Translations under genes and position numbers: made by a program
Assembly: GCA_000999025.1 (NCBI GenBank)
Contig: LCFM01000007.1
Coordinates: forward strand, 1 to 54,098
Source of the DNA: Parcubacteria group bacterium GW2011_GWA2_43_13
GTDB taxonomy: Bacteria; Patescibacteriota; Patescibacteriia; UBA9629; GWA2-43-13
Direction: 5' to 3'
Length of the DNA: 54,098 bases
In this document: piece after piece, positions 16,003-25,330 of the stretch
Numbering within the stretch: position 1 is the stretch's first letter
How the letters are laid out: each line of letters opens with the position of its first letter
Notes under the pieces: generated by a model
Databases searched by the model: none
The model's input: the letters and a program-made list of their open reading frames with translations, nothing else
Told to the model about the DNA's origin: nothing

Positions 16003-16389
16003 ATGAATATATCACAACGCATGGCTTTATGTCTTATGCTTTTTCTACTGACAGCAGGGGTGTTTTGTTTATCCTCTGTGGCTTTGGCCACAAAAAATCC
16101 AAGGCCTGACGCCACTATCACCCATCACAGCGCTTCTTTTGTGTGTCCGATGCAAATGCCTACTCCGTTTGATTCTCATATGATACCATTTGCTGGTACT
16201 ATCATTCCTCAAGACGTTGTATCGTTTTTCCTCTTTTTTGCAGTGTTACTGGTTGTTGTTGTGAGCTTGAATGAACGCTATCGTTTTTATATCCAACAGT
16301 TATTATCATCATATGGGGGTCTTAAACAGTTTTCTTATTGGGCAGAACTTTTTGCCAAGGGGATATTGCATTCAAAAATTTTTGCATAA
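16003..16389 (+). CDS. Small membrane protein with Cys/Met-rich extracytoplasmic patch
   Basis: A 128-residue protein I do not recognise. A signal-like helix covers about 7-30. An exposed segment CPMQMPTPFDSHMIPFAGT (about 48-66) follows, then a second membrane helix (about 68-90) and a basic tail. The Cys/Met/His-rich exposed segment and the copper genes directly downstream suggest metal binding; this is inference from composition and context only. It begins 2 nt after the typA stop and ends at a good terminator, so it is probably read with typA. Confidence 0.55.
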   Translation: MNISQRMALCLMLFLLTAGVFCLSSVALATKNPRPDATITHHSASFVCPMQMPTPFDSHMIPFAGTIIPQDVVSFFLFFAVLLVVVVSLNERYRFYIQQLLSSYGGLKQFSYWAELFAKGILHSKIFA

Positions 16390-16398
16390 TACACACAG

Positions 16399-16452
16399 CG
16401 AGGAATACGCATATATGCAATGATACACATTGTCTGCCTTCCTCGTTTTTTT
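16399..16452 (+). terminator. Intrinsic terminator after 16003-16389
   Basis: CGAGGAA (16399-16405) pairs with TTCCTCG (16439-16445), followed by seven T. A smaller self-complementary GCATATATGC lies in the loop. Confidence 0.75.
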
Positions 16453-16469
16453 AGTTCTATACAAGAGTC

Positions 16470-16516
16470 GTAGAGACGGGGTTCCCGCCAAAGGCGGGCA
16501 AGAACCCTATCTCTAC
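16470..16516. repeat. GTAGAGACG palindrome (family B), copy 1, intergenic
   Basis: Ends GTAGAGACGGGGTTC and GAACCCTATCTCTAC, with an inner CCGCC/GGCGG hairpin. It lies upstream of the copper exporter gene. Confidence 0.85.
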
Positions 16517-16566
16517 GAGAAGGATATGTTAATAGTAACAGAAATTAATAGCGATAGCGTAGAACT

Positions 16567-17931
16567 ATGAAAGTATTCACTTTTAAAGTGCAGGGCATGA
16601 CATGCCAGAGTTGCGAGGTGCTGATAGAAGACATGGTAAAAGAATTGGACGGCGTGACAAAAGTTTCATTGAATTTCCGAACAGGACGGATGAAGGTTGT
16701 AACCGACGGCAGGGCAGTAACAGCAAAACAAATTCATCACATGGTTTCTGATCATGGATACCACGTTTACGATGAGCAAACGCAGGTAACTCCGGCCCAT
16801 TCTCAAGAACGTGAGCCAGTTGACATTGGCGAGTTGATTATCATTGCTCTTATTATCGGTATTGTGTTCATCTTTTTGCGCGGAGCCGGAATTATTAACC
16901 TCGGCCGTTTTAGTGTTGCAGAGGGGGCGAGCTATGGTGTGATTTTTCTTGTTGGTCTTCTTGCCGCAAGCTCGAGTTGTATTGCTGTTGCAGGCGGGTT
17001 GCTGTTAAGTTCTGCGGCTACCTATCACAGCAAGCATCCTAACGCGTCTCGCAAACAGCGATTTGTCCCGCATCTCTTGTTTAATATCGGAAGAATCGCG
17101 TCGTACACACTATTTGGCGGGTTGATCGGGTTAGTTGGGAAGGCGGTAACTATTCCTCCTCAAGTTATTGGATTATTGATGGTTCTTGCGAGTGCTGTGA
17201 TGGTTGCGATGGGATTGAAGGTTTTGAGGATTGTTGATATTACCCGATATATTCATATCCCTATCCCAAAAGTGTTCGCGCGCATGGCGCATAATAGGAA
17301 GGAATCATCTTCAGGCATTGCTCCGTTATTTCTTGGCGCAAGTACGTTTTTTCTGCCATGCGGGTTTACGCAAGCATTGCAAGTGTATGTATTGACTTTG
17401 GGCAGTTTTACGCAAGGAGCGCTGATCATGCTTGTGTTTGCTTTGGGAACTGCGCCTGCTCTGCTATCATTGGGTGCTCTTACCAGTGTTACACGCGGAG
17501 TAACTCAAAAGTATGTAATGAAGTTTGCAGGCGTGTTGGTAGTTCTCCTTGGCATCTTTACCATCCAGAATGGCATGGCACTGGCAGGGATTCGTATCTC
17601 ATTGCCTGAAAGCAGTTCTTCTCAAAATGGCGCGTCTGCTCAAGTAAAGATTGAAAACGGAGTTCAAATTGTAGAAATGGCAGTTACGCGCAGGGGATAC
17701 GAACCGAACAATTTTATTGTTCAGCGCGGGATGCCTGTGAAATGGAAGATTGACGGCCAGTTTGTGTACGGGTGCCAGGCGTTTGTTACTGTCCCCTCGA
17801 TTGGACTCTCTCGGCAGATTGATGAAGGCGCTAATGTGATAGAATTTACTCCTAAAAAAGCAGGGAAGATGGCGTTTATGTGTTCTATGGGTATGTATCG
17901 AGGCACGTTTAACGTTGTTGATGCTCTGTAG
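16567..17931 (+). CDS. HMA / UreH-like membrane / cupredoxin fusion, copper handling
   Basis: A 454-residue fusion. Residues 1-70 are a heavy-metal-associated domain with the copper-binding GMTCQSC. Residues about 88-340 form a six- to seven-helix membrane domain of the DsbD/CcdA-UreH (TauE/SafE-like) group, with a conserved [15 protein letters not shown] and a mirror-like [12 protein letters not shown]. Residues about 365-454 are a cupredoxin-like domain with ligands in YGCQAF and [12 protein letters not shown] copper (or silver) transport or delivery role across the membrane follows from the two metal domains and from the CopA gene 47 nt downstream. No SD is present. Confidence 0.82.
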   Translation: MKVFTFKVQGMTCQSCEVLIEDMVKELDGVTKVSLNFRTGRMKVVTDGRAVTAKQIHHMVSDHGYHVYDEQTQVTPAHSQEREPVDIGELIIIALIIGIVFIFLRGAGIINLGRFSVAEGASYGVIFLVGLLAASSSCIAVAGGLLLSSAATYHSKHPNASRKQRFVPHLLFNIGRIASYTLFGGLIGLVGKAVTIPPQVIGLLMVLASAVMVAMGLKVLRIVDITRYIHIPIPKVFARMAHNRKESSSGIAPLFLGASTFFLPCGFTQALQVYVLTLGSFTQGALIMLVFALGTAPALLSLGALTSVTRGVTQKYVMKFAGVLVVLLGIFTIQNGMALAGIRISLPESSSSQNGASAQVKIENGVQIVEMAVTRRGYEPNNFIVQRGMPVKWKIDGQFVYGCQAFVTVPSIGLSRQIDEGANVIEFTPKKAGKMAFMCSMGMYRGTFNVVDAL

Positions 17932-17938
17932 CCAATAT

Positions 17939-17968
17939 CCCCCTTCCCCTATGTATAGGGGAAGGGGG
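17939..17968. repeat. REP-like palindrome (family A) between the copper genes
   Basis: CCCCCTTCCCCTA-tgta-TAGGGGAAGGGGG, a very stable 13-bp hairpin filling the gap before copA. With only ATTGTT after it, it is a weak terminator and could set the ratio of the two products. Confidence 0.7.
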
Positions 17969-17978
17969 ATTGTTATCT

Positions 17979-20207
17979 ATGAAAACCATAACATTCAAAA
18001 TTACAGGTATGCACTGCGCATCATGCGCGATAAAAAATGAAAAATCGCTTAAAAAGATTGAAGGCGTGATGTCCGCTGTTGTGAATTACGCACTGAATTC
18101 GGCAACTGTTGAATATGATGAGTTGCGCGTGCAAGAGATGCAGATTCACAAAGCTATTCAAAAAAACGGATATACAGTAGAAATGGATCATGCTGATCAT
18201 AATGAAACAACAGGCGGTCATCATCATCTGTCAGGGGCCGATGATGTGAAAAAAACAAAAATCAAAGCATTGATTGCAATAATGCTTGCGCTTCCAACAC
18301 TGATTATTGCAATGGGGAAATTGACTTTTGGCCCAGAGATATTAGGAGAGCCATTATCCATGTGGATTGAATCCTTGTTAGGTACGATAACTGTTATCGT
18401 TATTGGTTGGCAATTTCATCGCGGCATGGTGAAACAGGCGCTTCACGCGTCTGCAAATATGGATACGCTCATATCAGTAGGGACACTTTCTGCGGTTATT
18501 TTTAGCTGGTGGAATGTTGTGATTGGAGCAGAGACGCGGTATTTTGAAACAGGCGCGGTTATTGCGGCCTTGATTTTGTTGGGGAAATTTTTTGAAGCGC
18601 GATCTCGCGGGCAGGCGAGTGAAGCGATTGAAAAACTTCTTAAATTGGGAGCAAAAACCGCGCGTCGTATCATGAATGGAGTTGAGGAAGACATTCCTAT
18701 TGAAGAGGTAAAGATAGGAGATATTCTTTTAGTAAAACCGGGTGAAAAAATCCCGACTGACAGCGTTGTTGTATCTGGTGAATCTGCAATTGATGAATCC
18801 ATGCTCACCGGTGAAAGCGTTCCGGTTGATAAAAAAATAGATGACCAAGTATTTGGCGCGACAGTGAATACGAATGGCGCGTTGACAATAAAAGCTGTTA
18901 AAATTGGCAACGAAACCGTGCTGGCGCAGATTGTGAAAATGGTATCAGACGCGCAGACGCAAAAAGCTCCGATCCAAAAATTGGCAGATAGTATATCTGG
19001 AATTTTTGTGCCAGTTGTTATTGTACTTGCTATTATAACCGGCATTGTATGGTATGTGATTTCCGGCTCAATAGAGCCGGCGCTTGTGAACGCGGTTGCC
19101 GTATTGGTGATTGCGTGTCCATGCGCGTTAGGGCTTGCAACGCCGACAGCGATTATGGTTGGCACGGGCAGGGGAGCAGGTCTTGGTATCTTAATTAAAA
19201 ATGGGGAATCGCTTGAGCGGGCAAAACGGATTGATGCGGTTATGTTTGATAAAACAGGGACGCTGACAGTTGGTAAACCGGTTGTGACGGATATCATTTT
19301 TGTAGAGACGTCCCGTGGGGACGTCTCCGATGAGACGCGGCAACGCCACGTCTCTACAGAACGCGACCTTCTCCAAATCGCGGCAAGTGTTGAAGCGTTA
19401 TCAGAACATCCTCTTGCTCAAGCAGTTGTAAATAAAGCAAAAGAGATGAGTGCTGAGATTTTTTCAGCTCAAAATTTTCAAGCCATTTCAGGTAAAGGGG
19501 TACAGGCAGTAGTTGATGGGAAGATGGTACTCATTGGAACCATGACATTTATGACTGATAACAGCATTGACGCTACGAGCATTGAATCGCAAAAATCAGT
19601 ATTAGAATCGCAGGCAAAAACAGTGTTTATTGTTGCATTAGATAGTGTGGTTATTGGGTTGATTGCTGTTGCCGATACCATAAAAGAAGATGCAAAAGAA
19701 GCAGTTGAGATGTTGAAAAAAATGCACATTGATCCGGTGATGATTACAGGTGATAATCAAAAAACAGCACAAGCAATTGCGAATCAATTGGGCATTACCA
19801 ATGTTCGGGCAGAAGTTTTGCCGCAAGATAAAGCGCGCGAAGTAAAAGCATTACAAGAACAAGGTAAAAAAGTCGCGTTTGTGGGTGATGGGATCAATGA
19901 TGCTCCTGCGTTAGTGCAAGCAGATTTGGGCATTGCTATGGGAACAGGCACTGATATCGCGATTGAAGCAGGCAATATTGTGCTGGTAAAAGGCGATCCG
20001 CGCAAAGCAGTGGAGGCATTGCGTTTAGCGCACGCGACCTTTAGAGGCATTCAACAGAATTTATTTTGGGCGTTTGTGTATAACATCATCGGCATTCCGT
20101 TAGCGGCGTTGGGATTTTTAAACCCGATTATCGCAGGCGGAGCAATGGCGTTTAGTTCGGTAAGCGTGGTGCTTAATTCTTTGCGATTGAAGCGGGTGAA
20201 GTTGTAA
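17979..20207 (+). CDS. copA: Copper-exporting P-type ATPase
   Basis: A 742-residue P1B ATPase that pumps Cu(I) out of the cytoplasm. One N-terminal HMA domain has GMHCASC (10-16), then a His-rich linker ([13 protein letters not shown]). Membrane helices follow; the actuator TGES is in [13 protein letters not shown]. The ion site CPC is at 380-382, phosphorylation Asp424 in DKTGTLT, then TGDN and the [10 protein letters not shown] hinge. Residues about 442-460 ([19 protein letters not shown]) are encoded by an in-frame family B palindrome placed in a nucleotide-binding-domain loop just after the phosphorylation site. Start at ATG 17979; TTG 17970 is inside the hairpin flank. Confidence 0.95.
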   Translation: MKTITFKITGMHCASCAIKNEKSLKKIEGVMSAVVNYALNSATVEYDELRVQEMQIHKAIQKNGYTVEMDHADHNETTGGHHHLSGADDVKKTKIKALIAIMLALPTLIIAMGKLTFGPEILGEPLSMWIESLLGTITVIVIGWQFHRGMVKQALHASANMDTLISVGTLSAVIFSWWNVVIGAETRYFETGAVIAALILLGKFFEARSRGQASEAIEKLLKLGAKTARRIMNGVEEDIPIEEVKIGDILLVKPGEKIPTDSVVVSGESAIDESMLTGESVPVDKKIDDQVFGATVNTNGALTIKAVKIGNETVLAQIVKMVSDAQTQKAPIQKLADSISGIFVPVVIVLAIITGIVWYVISGSIEPALVNAVAVLVIACPCALGLATPTAIMVGTGRGAGLGILIKNGESLERAKRIDAVMFDKTGTLTVGKPVVTDIIFVETSRGDVSDETRQRHVSTERDLLQIAASVEALSEHPLAQAVVNKAKEMSAEIFSAQNFQAISGKGVQAVVDGKMVLIGTMTFMTDNSIDATSIESQKSVLESQAKTVFIVALDSVVIGLIAVADTIKEDAKEAVEMLKKMHIDPVMITGDNQKTAQAIANQLGITNVRAEVLPQDKAREVKALQEQGKKVAFVGDGINDAPALVQADLGIAMGTGTDIAIEAGNIVLVKGDPRKAVEALRLAHATFRGIQQNLFWAFVYNIIGIPLAALGFLNPIIAGGAMAFSSVSVVLNSLRLKRVKL
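19302..19357 (+). repeat. GTAGAGACG palindrome (family B), copy 2, inside copA
   Basis: A 56-nt composite: GTAGAGACGTCcCGTGGGGACGTCTC, then GAGACGcggcaacgcCACGTCTCTAC. Read in the GTA GAG ACG frame it adds about 19 codons to copA without a stop. Confidence 0.9.
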
Positions 20208-20212
20208 TTTCA

Positions 20213-20250
20213 TCTCCCCCTCATTGATAAGGAGGGGGGATGGGGAGGTA
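20213..20250. repeat. REP-like palindrome (family A)
   Basis: CTCCCCCTCattgataaGGAGGGGGGATGGGGAGGT after copA. Confidence 0.65.
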
Positions 20251-20303
20251 AAAAAATAGTCCTGCCGACTGGGTGATGTTGAGGTTCACCAAGTCGGCAG
20301 GAC
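20250..20303 (-). terminator. Intrinsic terminator of the minus-strand gene 20311-20808
   Basis: A stem GTCCTGCCGACT/AGTCGGCAGGAC plus GGTGA/TCACC (20259-20303) is followed on the minus strand by a run of T (plus-strand A-run 20250-20257). It may also end copA transcription. Confidence 0.8.
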
Positions 20304-20310
20304 AGCCCTG

Positions 20311-20808
20311 TCAGGAAGAGTATGTCGCCACTCTTCCTGACTCGAACGTGCATTCGTCGAGAGCAGTCATCCCTGATGCTGTATGATGTTCTGCTCTGTC
20401 CAGATGGGCAGTTCCTATCAACACTACTCTGATGATCAACTCTTCTTCTTCTTTCTCAACCCTCCTTACCGCCACCTCGTCCCAAATGATGTGGAAGCGA
20501 GGATAAGGATTCGCATTGATTGGACGAACCCAGCCAGCCGGAATCGAGAATCGTCGTTTGAGTTTCGGAATCGAAAATTCGATTCGCGGAGGCAACTCAA
20601 ATCTCGATTTTGGCGCGGGCCTGTACTCGCAATCCTTCATCCAATCGGTGAGCGATGCATCGAAACACCCTTCCCCAAGAGGAAGAGGAACGCGTGCTCC
20701 TGCCTTTCGCTTGGCACGAATTTTTTTAGTAGGATGCCCATTTTTCCCTACGAGTTCGAGTTCAATAGAGACGAACGAATTCGTGGTTTCATGATAGTAC
20801 CGGTTCAT
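20311..20808 (-). CDS. Hypothetical protein (SD-led class)
   Basis: A 165-residue soluble protein, not recognised. It starts MNRYYHETTNSFVSIELELVG, has a basic RAKRKAGARVPLPLG stretch, a PPRIEFSIPKLKRRFSIP middle and an acidic VRRVEKEEEELIIRVVLIG segment; it looks beta-rich. The reading strand is fixed by a full set of signals: TTGACA promoter at 20883, SD AAGGAG 9 nt before the ATG, and a strong terminator. Plus-strand ORFs overlap it but have none. An in-frame ATG at 20838 precedes the SD and is rejected. Confidence 0.65.
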   Translation of the reverse strand: MNRYYHETTNSFVSIELELVGKNGHPTKKIRAKRKAGARVPLPLGEGCFDASLTDWMKDCEYRPAPKSRFELPPRIEFSIPKLKRRFSIPAGWVRPINANPYPRFHIIWDEVAVRRVEKEEEELIIRVVLIGTAHLDRAEHHTASGMTALDECTFESGRVATYSS

Positions 20809-20853
20809 GATACCTTCTCCTTTTGAGTTGACTCGCAAACGGAAGCGAGTATG

Positions 20854-20883
20854 GTATTAAAACAGATGAGTATTATTTGTCAA
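20854..20883 (-). promoter_or_regulatory. Promoter of 20311-20808
   Basis: On the minus strand TTGACA (20883-20878), an 18-bp spacer and TAATAC (20859-20854). Confidence 0.6.
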
Positions 20884-20898
20884 ATTTGTTGATATTCA

Positions 20899-20927
20899 TT
20901 GTATTTTAATGTTTTTAGATGTATGAT
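20899..20927 (+). promoter_or_regulatory. Candidate promoter of the superoxide dismutase gene
   Basis: TTGTAT, a 17-bp spacer and TATGAT, 38 nt before the ATG. Confidence 0.45.
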
Positions 20928-20965
20928 ATTAGGAATATCAGAGTAAATTAATCCACAATATTCCT

Positions 20966-21547
20966 ATGAAATTTGAACTTTCGCAACTTCCCTACGCGTA
21001 TAACGCGCTTGAGCCATATATTGATGCTCAAACCATGGAGATTCACCACGCAAAGCATCATCAGGCATATATTGATAAACTCAATACAGTAGTTGAAAAA
21101 TATTCCACGCTCGCTGATATGAGTGTTGAGGATTTGCTTAAAACTCTTAAAACGCTTGAAGTAGATGAAGTAGATAGAATTGCGATACAAAATCATGGTG
21201 GTGGCCATGCTAATCATGCGTTTTTTTGGGATAACATGGCGCCACAAAAACAGGGCGATGAAACACTGAAATCAGATATCGAATTAGCGTTTGGTTCGAC
21301 AGACGCGTTTAAGCAAGAGTTTGCAAAAGCCGCGGTCTCTCGATTCGGAAGTGGCTGGGCATGGCTTGTGCGTGATGAAGATAACGCGCTTAAAGTATAT
21401 TCAACCGCAAATCAGGATTCGCCATTATCGCAAGGCCATACGCCCATTATCGGCCTTGATGTGTGGGAACATGCGTATTATCTCAAATACCAAAACCGTA
21501 GACAAGAATATATTGATAATTGGTGGAGTGTGGTGAAGGTGTTATAG
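20966..21547 (+). CDS. Superoxide dismutase (Fe/Mn)
   Basis: Converts superoxide to oxygen and hydrogen peroxide. The 193 residues show all four metal ligands: His27 in [12 protein letters not shown], His84 in [10 protein letters not shown], Asp165 and His169 in [11 protein letters not shown]. The [11 protein letters not shown] form and GSGWAWLV are nearer the Mn-type, but metal use cannot be settled by sequence. Presence of this enzyme implies exposure to oxygen. The gene has its own promoter and ends at a family B palindrome that acts as terminator. Confidence 0.95.
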   Translation: MKFELSQLPYAYNALEPYIDAQTMEIHHAKHHQAYIDKLNTVVEKYSTLADMSVEDLLKTLKTLEVDEVDRIAIQNHGGGHANHAFFWDNMAPQKQGDETLKSDIELAFGSTDAFKQEFAKAAVSRFGSGWAWLVRDEDNALKVYSTANQDSPLSQGHTPIIGLDVWEHAYYLKYQNRRQEYIDNWWSVVKVL

Positions 21548-21554
21548 AAATTGT

Positions 21555-21589
21555 GTAGAGACGCCCCGCCAGCTGGCGGGGCGTCTTTT
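21555..21589 (+). repeat. GTAGAGACG palindrome (family B), copy 3, serving as terminator
   Basis: GACGCCCCGCCAG/CTGGCGGGGCGTC is a 13-bp perfect stem, followed by TTTT. It lies 8 nt after the superoxide dismutase stop and has the form of an intrinsic terminator. Confidence 0.85.
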
Positions 21590-21594
21590 AAATA

Positions 21595-21632
21595 AAAAAA
21601 CACACGGCAACCAGTAGACGTTGATCACCGTG
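21595..21632 (-). terminator. Terminator of the HD-domain gene
   Basis: On the minus strand, CACGG...CCGTG (21632-21603) is followed by a run of seven T. The stem is short and the loop long. Confidence 0.5.
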
Positions 21633-23178
21633 GTAAAGCAGGGATGACGCGACGCAGTGCGTCTGTCAAGTTCCGCGAAAATGCTGAATTCTCTACCCAG
21701 TACACGCGATAACGGTCGCGTGGGGTTGAGAGTTCCATGATTTTCGCGGCATGTTCTGGTTCAGCGTCCCCGAATGGTTGAATCCCCTTTTTCGATCGCA
21801 CAAGCCAATCGAGAGGGACTTTCAATTGCGCTGGAGCTTCTTCCAGAACAACACACTGACAGCCATTGCGTTTGAGTTCAACCTCAAAGTGGGTTGCTGC
21901 TTCTTTTGACTTGAAACCTCGAATATGGGTTTGATAACGGAAACAGAGCAATGTGTTTTCCGTATCCGTCACAGTGCCCAATGTTTTTTTCAAGAAGTAT
22001 GCAAGTTCGTCATCCCCCACTGCAAGGAGAAATTCTCGAGTAAGAATTCCCGCCCTATACAGTGGCTTAAGGATGATATTCGCTAACATTACTTCTTCGA
22101 TACGAGCACCTGGGTGCCAGTACAGGTGCGTTCCCAGGATAGCGCGGAGTTCCAAGAAGACGCCAAGCCGTTTCGCGTTCGTGAAATAAGGGTTTTCTCC
22201 CTGTACGCGAACGCTATCCCATATTCCGCAGACAAGCGGGTAGCGGGTAACGAGTTGGTTGATCATCTGCGTTCCCGCGAGGTCTGGCCATTCGCTTGGG
22301 AATAGTGATCGGAACCACTTGGTGTCGTTCGCGACATACGCGATTTTATCTGCGATGTCGAGAAGTTTACCAAGGAGTCCTTCATTGCGGATGATGGCCC
22401 ATATTTCCTTTTGAGTGAAGTTGAATCGACGGACGAATTCGCGCCATGCTTCACCGGTGAGGATTTCGGGATAGTTGCGATCTTCATCGAGCCCGAGTCG
22501 GTCGATGATTTTAGTGGTATCCCCACCGCCTGGAGTAAGAGCGTCATGGGTTGCGGTTGCAAACCCAAGTTTGACTTCATCGCGGTAGGATAGGTTTACT
22601 CCTTTTGCGATCAACATCCCGATAATAAACACATCAAACGTGTGCGCGAATCGGCCATGTCCGTATCTTTCTAAATAAAGATTTCGGAACGGCTGATACG
22701 TATCGTTGACCGCAGGAATATGGAGGAAGCTCAATTGTCGCGTTCTTCTTAACCTCCGCAAGTTGAAGCCATCAACCACCTGTTGCAGGAGTCCATCTTC
22801 CATGGTAGTACACTGTATCCCGGTAAACGGGATTTCATTGATGATCATGAAGACGGGATCCAGCGCCTCATGTGCTCGATTGGCATGGATGTGTCTTCTC
22901 ACTTGTATAGGTAATTGTGCTACCCATGCCGGTTGTTTGTCTTTTTCCACTCCTTCCATTTCATGTTGAGCGATGACTTGGAATGCACTCATGGCAGGAT
23001 CACCGAGTCGTATTTCCGCATCTGGAAAGAGTTGTTGAAGCAAACCAGAGCGGGCAATCCAATGATAAACTCGCCAGAGTCGCATCCAACTTTTCCAATG
23101 TGGCCGCAACACAATACTGTCTCCAATAGAGAGACAGCCCTCCATGCCCTGGAGGTATCGAGCTGTTACCTTTGGCAT
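21625..23178 (-). CDS. HD-domain phosphohydrolase
   Basis: A 517-residue protein. The HD metal site is visible at about 175-225: HGRFAHTFDVFIIGMLIAKG, ATHDALTPGGGD, with the later Asp in LLDIADKIAYVANDT. This order is that of the dGTPase/COG1078-type HD superfamily, so a nucleotide or phosphate ester is the probable substrate. The N-terminal 150 and C-terminal 200 residues match nothing I know. An SD (AAGGAG) lies 8 nt before ATG 23178 and a near-consensus promoter lies at 23253. The amidase gene upstream runs in the same direction. Confidence 0.78.
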   Translation of the reverse strand: MPKVTARYLQGMEGCLSIGDSIVLRPHWKSWMRLWRVYHWIARSGLLQQLFPDAEIRLGDPAMSAFQVIAQHEMEGVEKDKQPAWVAQLPIQVRRHIHANRAHEALDPVFMIINEIPFTGIQCTTMEDGLLQQVVDGFNLRRLRRTRQLSFLHIPAVNDTYQPFRNLYLERYGHGRFAHTFDVFIIGMLIAKGVNLSYRDEVKLGFATATHDALTPGGGDTTKIIDRLGLDEDRNYPEILTGEAWREFVRRFNFTQKEIWAIIRNEGLLGKLLDIADKIAYVANDTKWFRSLFPSEWPDLAGTQMINQLVTRYPLVCGIWDSVRVQGENPYFTNAKRLGVFLELRAILGTHLYWHPGARIEEVMLANIILKPLYRAGILTREFLLAVGDDELAYFLKKTLGTVTDTENTLLCFRYQTHIRGFKSKEAATHFEVELKRNGCQCVVLEEAPAQLKVPLDWLVRSKKGIQPFGDAEPEHAAKIMELSTPRDRYRVYWVENSAFSRNLTDALRRVIPALPR

Positions 23179-23224
23179 CAGAGTGGCTCCTTGGTGGTGT
23201 GTGCTGAATAGTTTTCAGCAGACC

Positions 23225-23253
23225 AGAATAACACGGAGTATTGTATACGTCAA
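23225..23253 (-). promoter_or_regulatory. Promoter of the HD-domain gene
   Basis: Minus strand: TTGACG (23253-23248), a 17-bp spacer, TATTCT (23230-23225). Confidence 0.65.
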
Positions 23254-23275
23254 AACAAAAAACCAACGAAAGAGG

Positions 23276-23983
23276 TTATTTCTTCCGTTGTGTTTGGTGA
23301 ATGAGTTGAACAGGGATCATTGTTACTGCCCGATTGTAGGGCATGGATTCTATGGTCGTCTTTTTTTGGAGCTGGATTGTACGGGTCATCGCTGTCCAGT
23401 GCTGGGTCCATGTGATCCCGTTCGGTCGCGGTTTTTCTATCCATGCGCCTGGACACATAGTCGGTCGCACTTCGCGGTGTCCCCGCACATAGATGATGGG
23501 GAATTTCCTTGCGTAGGCGCGTATCAGCATCTCGCACCGCCGTAACGCTATCGTACTTGGCTGGCTCTGGGAAAAGTCCCCATCAAAACAGATAGCCACA
23601 GAGCGGAGGTTGTTTTCTGCCTGTGGCGTACTCCACGCCACGTCAGTGTCTTCAAGTAGTTTTTCCGCAGATCCGTCGTTGTGGATAAGCCAGTGATATG
23701 CCACATAGGTCTGCTCAAGAACAATAACGCCATCCTCTCTTTGCGTTTTGCGAATGTGTCCGGGGAAGGGTTTATCATGATAGATGCGGAGTCGGTGCGA
23801 TAGCGACAGTCGCTTTGCATCCATAGGGACATCAATCCCTGTGTGGTGGATAAAGATCGTATCCGTTGGGATGCGGCGCTGTTGCTTTATTGTTTCCCAT
23901 CGGAAAATTGGTTGAGAGCTTGTCGGGCACGGCACGATCATCATCAGAGCCCATAGAAAGTAAACAAAAAAAGTGCGGTTCAT
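23276..23983 (-). CDS. N-acetylmuramoyl-L-alanine amidase (Amidase_2/PGRP fold), secreted
   Basis: About 235 residues. A signal peptide (MNRTFFVYFLWALMMIVPCPTSS) precedes a zinc amidase domain that splits the bond between MurNAc and the stem peptide. Zinc ligands are in IFIHHTG, YVRGHREV and TMCPG; AYHWLIHNDGSA and SVAICFDGDFS are family hallmarks. Two ATGs stand in tandem (23986, 23983); I take the second, 6 nt from the GGAGGG SD. The C-terminal 45 residues are basic and unlike the family. A role in wall remodelling or attack on other cells is possible. Confidence 0.88.
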   Translation of the reverse strand: MNRTFFVYFLWALMMIVPCPTSSQPIFRWETIKQQRRIPTDTIFIHHTGIDVPMDAKRLSLSHRLRIYHDKPFPGHIRKTQREDGVIVLEQTYVAYHWLIHNDGSAEKLLEDTDVAWSTPQAENNLRSVAICFDGDFSQSQPSTIALRRCEMLIRAYARKFPIIYVRGHREVRPTMCPGAWIEKPRPNGITWTQHWTAMTRTIQLQKKTTIESMPYNRAVTMIPVQLIHQTQRKK

Positions 23984-24003
23984 CATCGTCCCTCCTGATT
24001 TCA

Positions 24004-24032
24004 ACCTTATCAGTCATCTTTTTTTGTGTCAA
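24004..24032 (-). promoter_or_regulatory. Promoter of the amidase gene
   Basis: Minus strand: TTGACA (24032-24027), a 17-bp spacer, TAAGGT (24009-24004). Confidence 0.5.
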
Positions 24033-24078
24033 AATATTCAATTGTATTTTTAGCGGATGTATGAGATATTTTTAAAGT

Positions 24079-25320
24079 ATGAAACAATGGATTGCAGTAG
24101 TATTGATATCGGTTTTTGTGATTGCGGGCATGGGTGTGCCTGCGCGTGCCGCACGGCTTCCTGATCTTTTAGGGAAAATTGTTATTCAGACCGATGGATC
24201 AAAAGGGATGTGGTATATTTCACCCCGCGACAAGAGCCGCTATTATGCAAAAAACGAGGCAGAGCTTTTTGTTATTGCGTCGCAAAAAAGCATTGGCATC
24301 AGCAATAAGGATATTAAAAAAATTCCATTGTCAGCAAAGCAAAAAGCGGATAAAAAATTAGTACAGCGGCTGAAGGGATTGTTTGTTCTTCAAGTAGAAG
24401 ACAAAGGCAAGATGTGGTATATCAATCCGACAAATGGCATACGGTATTATGTGAAAGACGCGCAGGCATTACGCGATCTTATGTTAAAAATCGGCGTAAA
24501 GGAAAAAGGGGTAGTTATTGCTTCTTATGCCATGAATCGCGCACAGCATATACAAGACCCGATTTTTAATGATGTCGCGTATGTCGCATATTCAAATGAG
24601 ACATTCAGCAATGCAAAAAACGCAGATACGTTGCTTCCATTCGCATCTCTTGCAAAATTGATGACTGCGCTTGTTATATTGGAACATCCAATTGATTGGG
24701 ATAACAAAGTGGTGATTACTCAAGAGCAGATTGAGTATCCGTGGCAGTATGCTGATAAAGGCACAACGAGTGAAATTGACCTTAAAGCAGGAGATCGTGT
24801 TTCGTTGCGCGATTTGTGGAGCGCAATGCTCATTGCGTCTTCAAATCAGTCAGCTATTATTTTAACAGATGCAAGTGGCATGGATCGGGAAGCATGTATC
24901 AAACGCATGAATGAAAAAGGCAAAGAAATCGGTATGCTCGCTACGACATTTTTTGATCCTACCGGTCTTGATCCACGCACAATTGGCACGGCAAAGGATA
25001 TGGCGCGGCTTGCGGAAACTGCTTTTGATGATTTACAGATAGCGCACACCTCGGCAACAAAGGATACGATTATCATATCAGTGGCAAACGGCGAAACAGA
25101 GCGCAATGTATCAATAAAAAATCGCAATACCAGTTTATTGGCATTTGAGCCGTCTGCATCGAAAACCGGATTTTTAACAGAAGCCCAGCGCACGGTTGCG
25201 TTAAAGAAATATGGGGCAATTATTGTCGTGCTTCACGCGCGGAGTATGAATGAACGCAATACTGTCATTCAATCGTTGATTGATGGCATTTCACAATCAC
25301 AGTCCATTGCTGTGAATTAA
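24079..25320 (+). CDS. D-alanyl-D-alanine carboxypeptidase with N-terminal WY repeats
   Basis: A 413-residue secreted S11 peptidase. A signal peptide (1-24, ending ARA) is followed by two copies of a roughly 68-residue unit centred on GMWYISPRDKSRYYAKN and KMWYINPTNGIRYYVKD. The unit may bind wall polymer. The catalytic domain then shows SLAK at 190-193, SSN at 254-256 and SKTG at 361-364. It differs from the carboxypeptidase at 6.3 kb in having the WY units. It is divergent from the amidase gene with 95 nt between, so the two wall enzymes may share control. Confidence 0.9.
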   Translation: MKQWIAVVLISVFVIAGMGVPARAARLPDLLGKIVIQTDGSKGMWYISPRDKSRYYAKNEAELFVIASQKSIGISNKDIKKIPLSAKQKADKKLVQRLKGLFVLQVEDKGKMWYINPTNGIRYYVKDAQALRDLMLKIGVKEKGVVIASYAMNRAQHIQDPIFNDVAYVAYSNETFSNAKNADTLLPFASLAKLMTALVILEHPIDWDNKVVITQEQIEYPWQYADKGTTSEIDLKAGDRVSLRDLWSAMLIASSNQSAIILTDASGMDREACIKRMNEKGKEIGMLATTFFDPTGLDPRTIGTAKDMARLAETAFDDLQIAHTSATKDTIIISVANGETERNVSIKNRNTSLLAFEPSASKTGFLTEAQRTVALKKYGAIIVVLHARSMNERNTVIQSLIDGISQSQSIAVN

Positions 25321-25330
25321 TCTCTATTCT

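Noticed and set aside
20383-20826. Plus-strand ORFs opposite 20311-20808
   Set aside because: The minus-strand frame has a promoter, SD and terminator; the plus-strand ones have no such signals.
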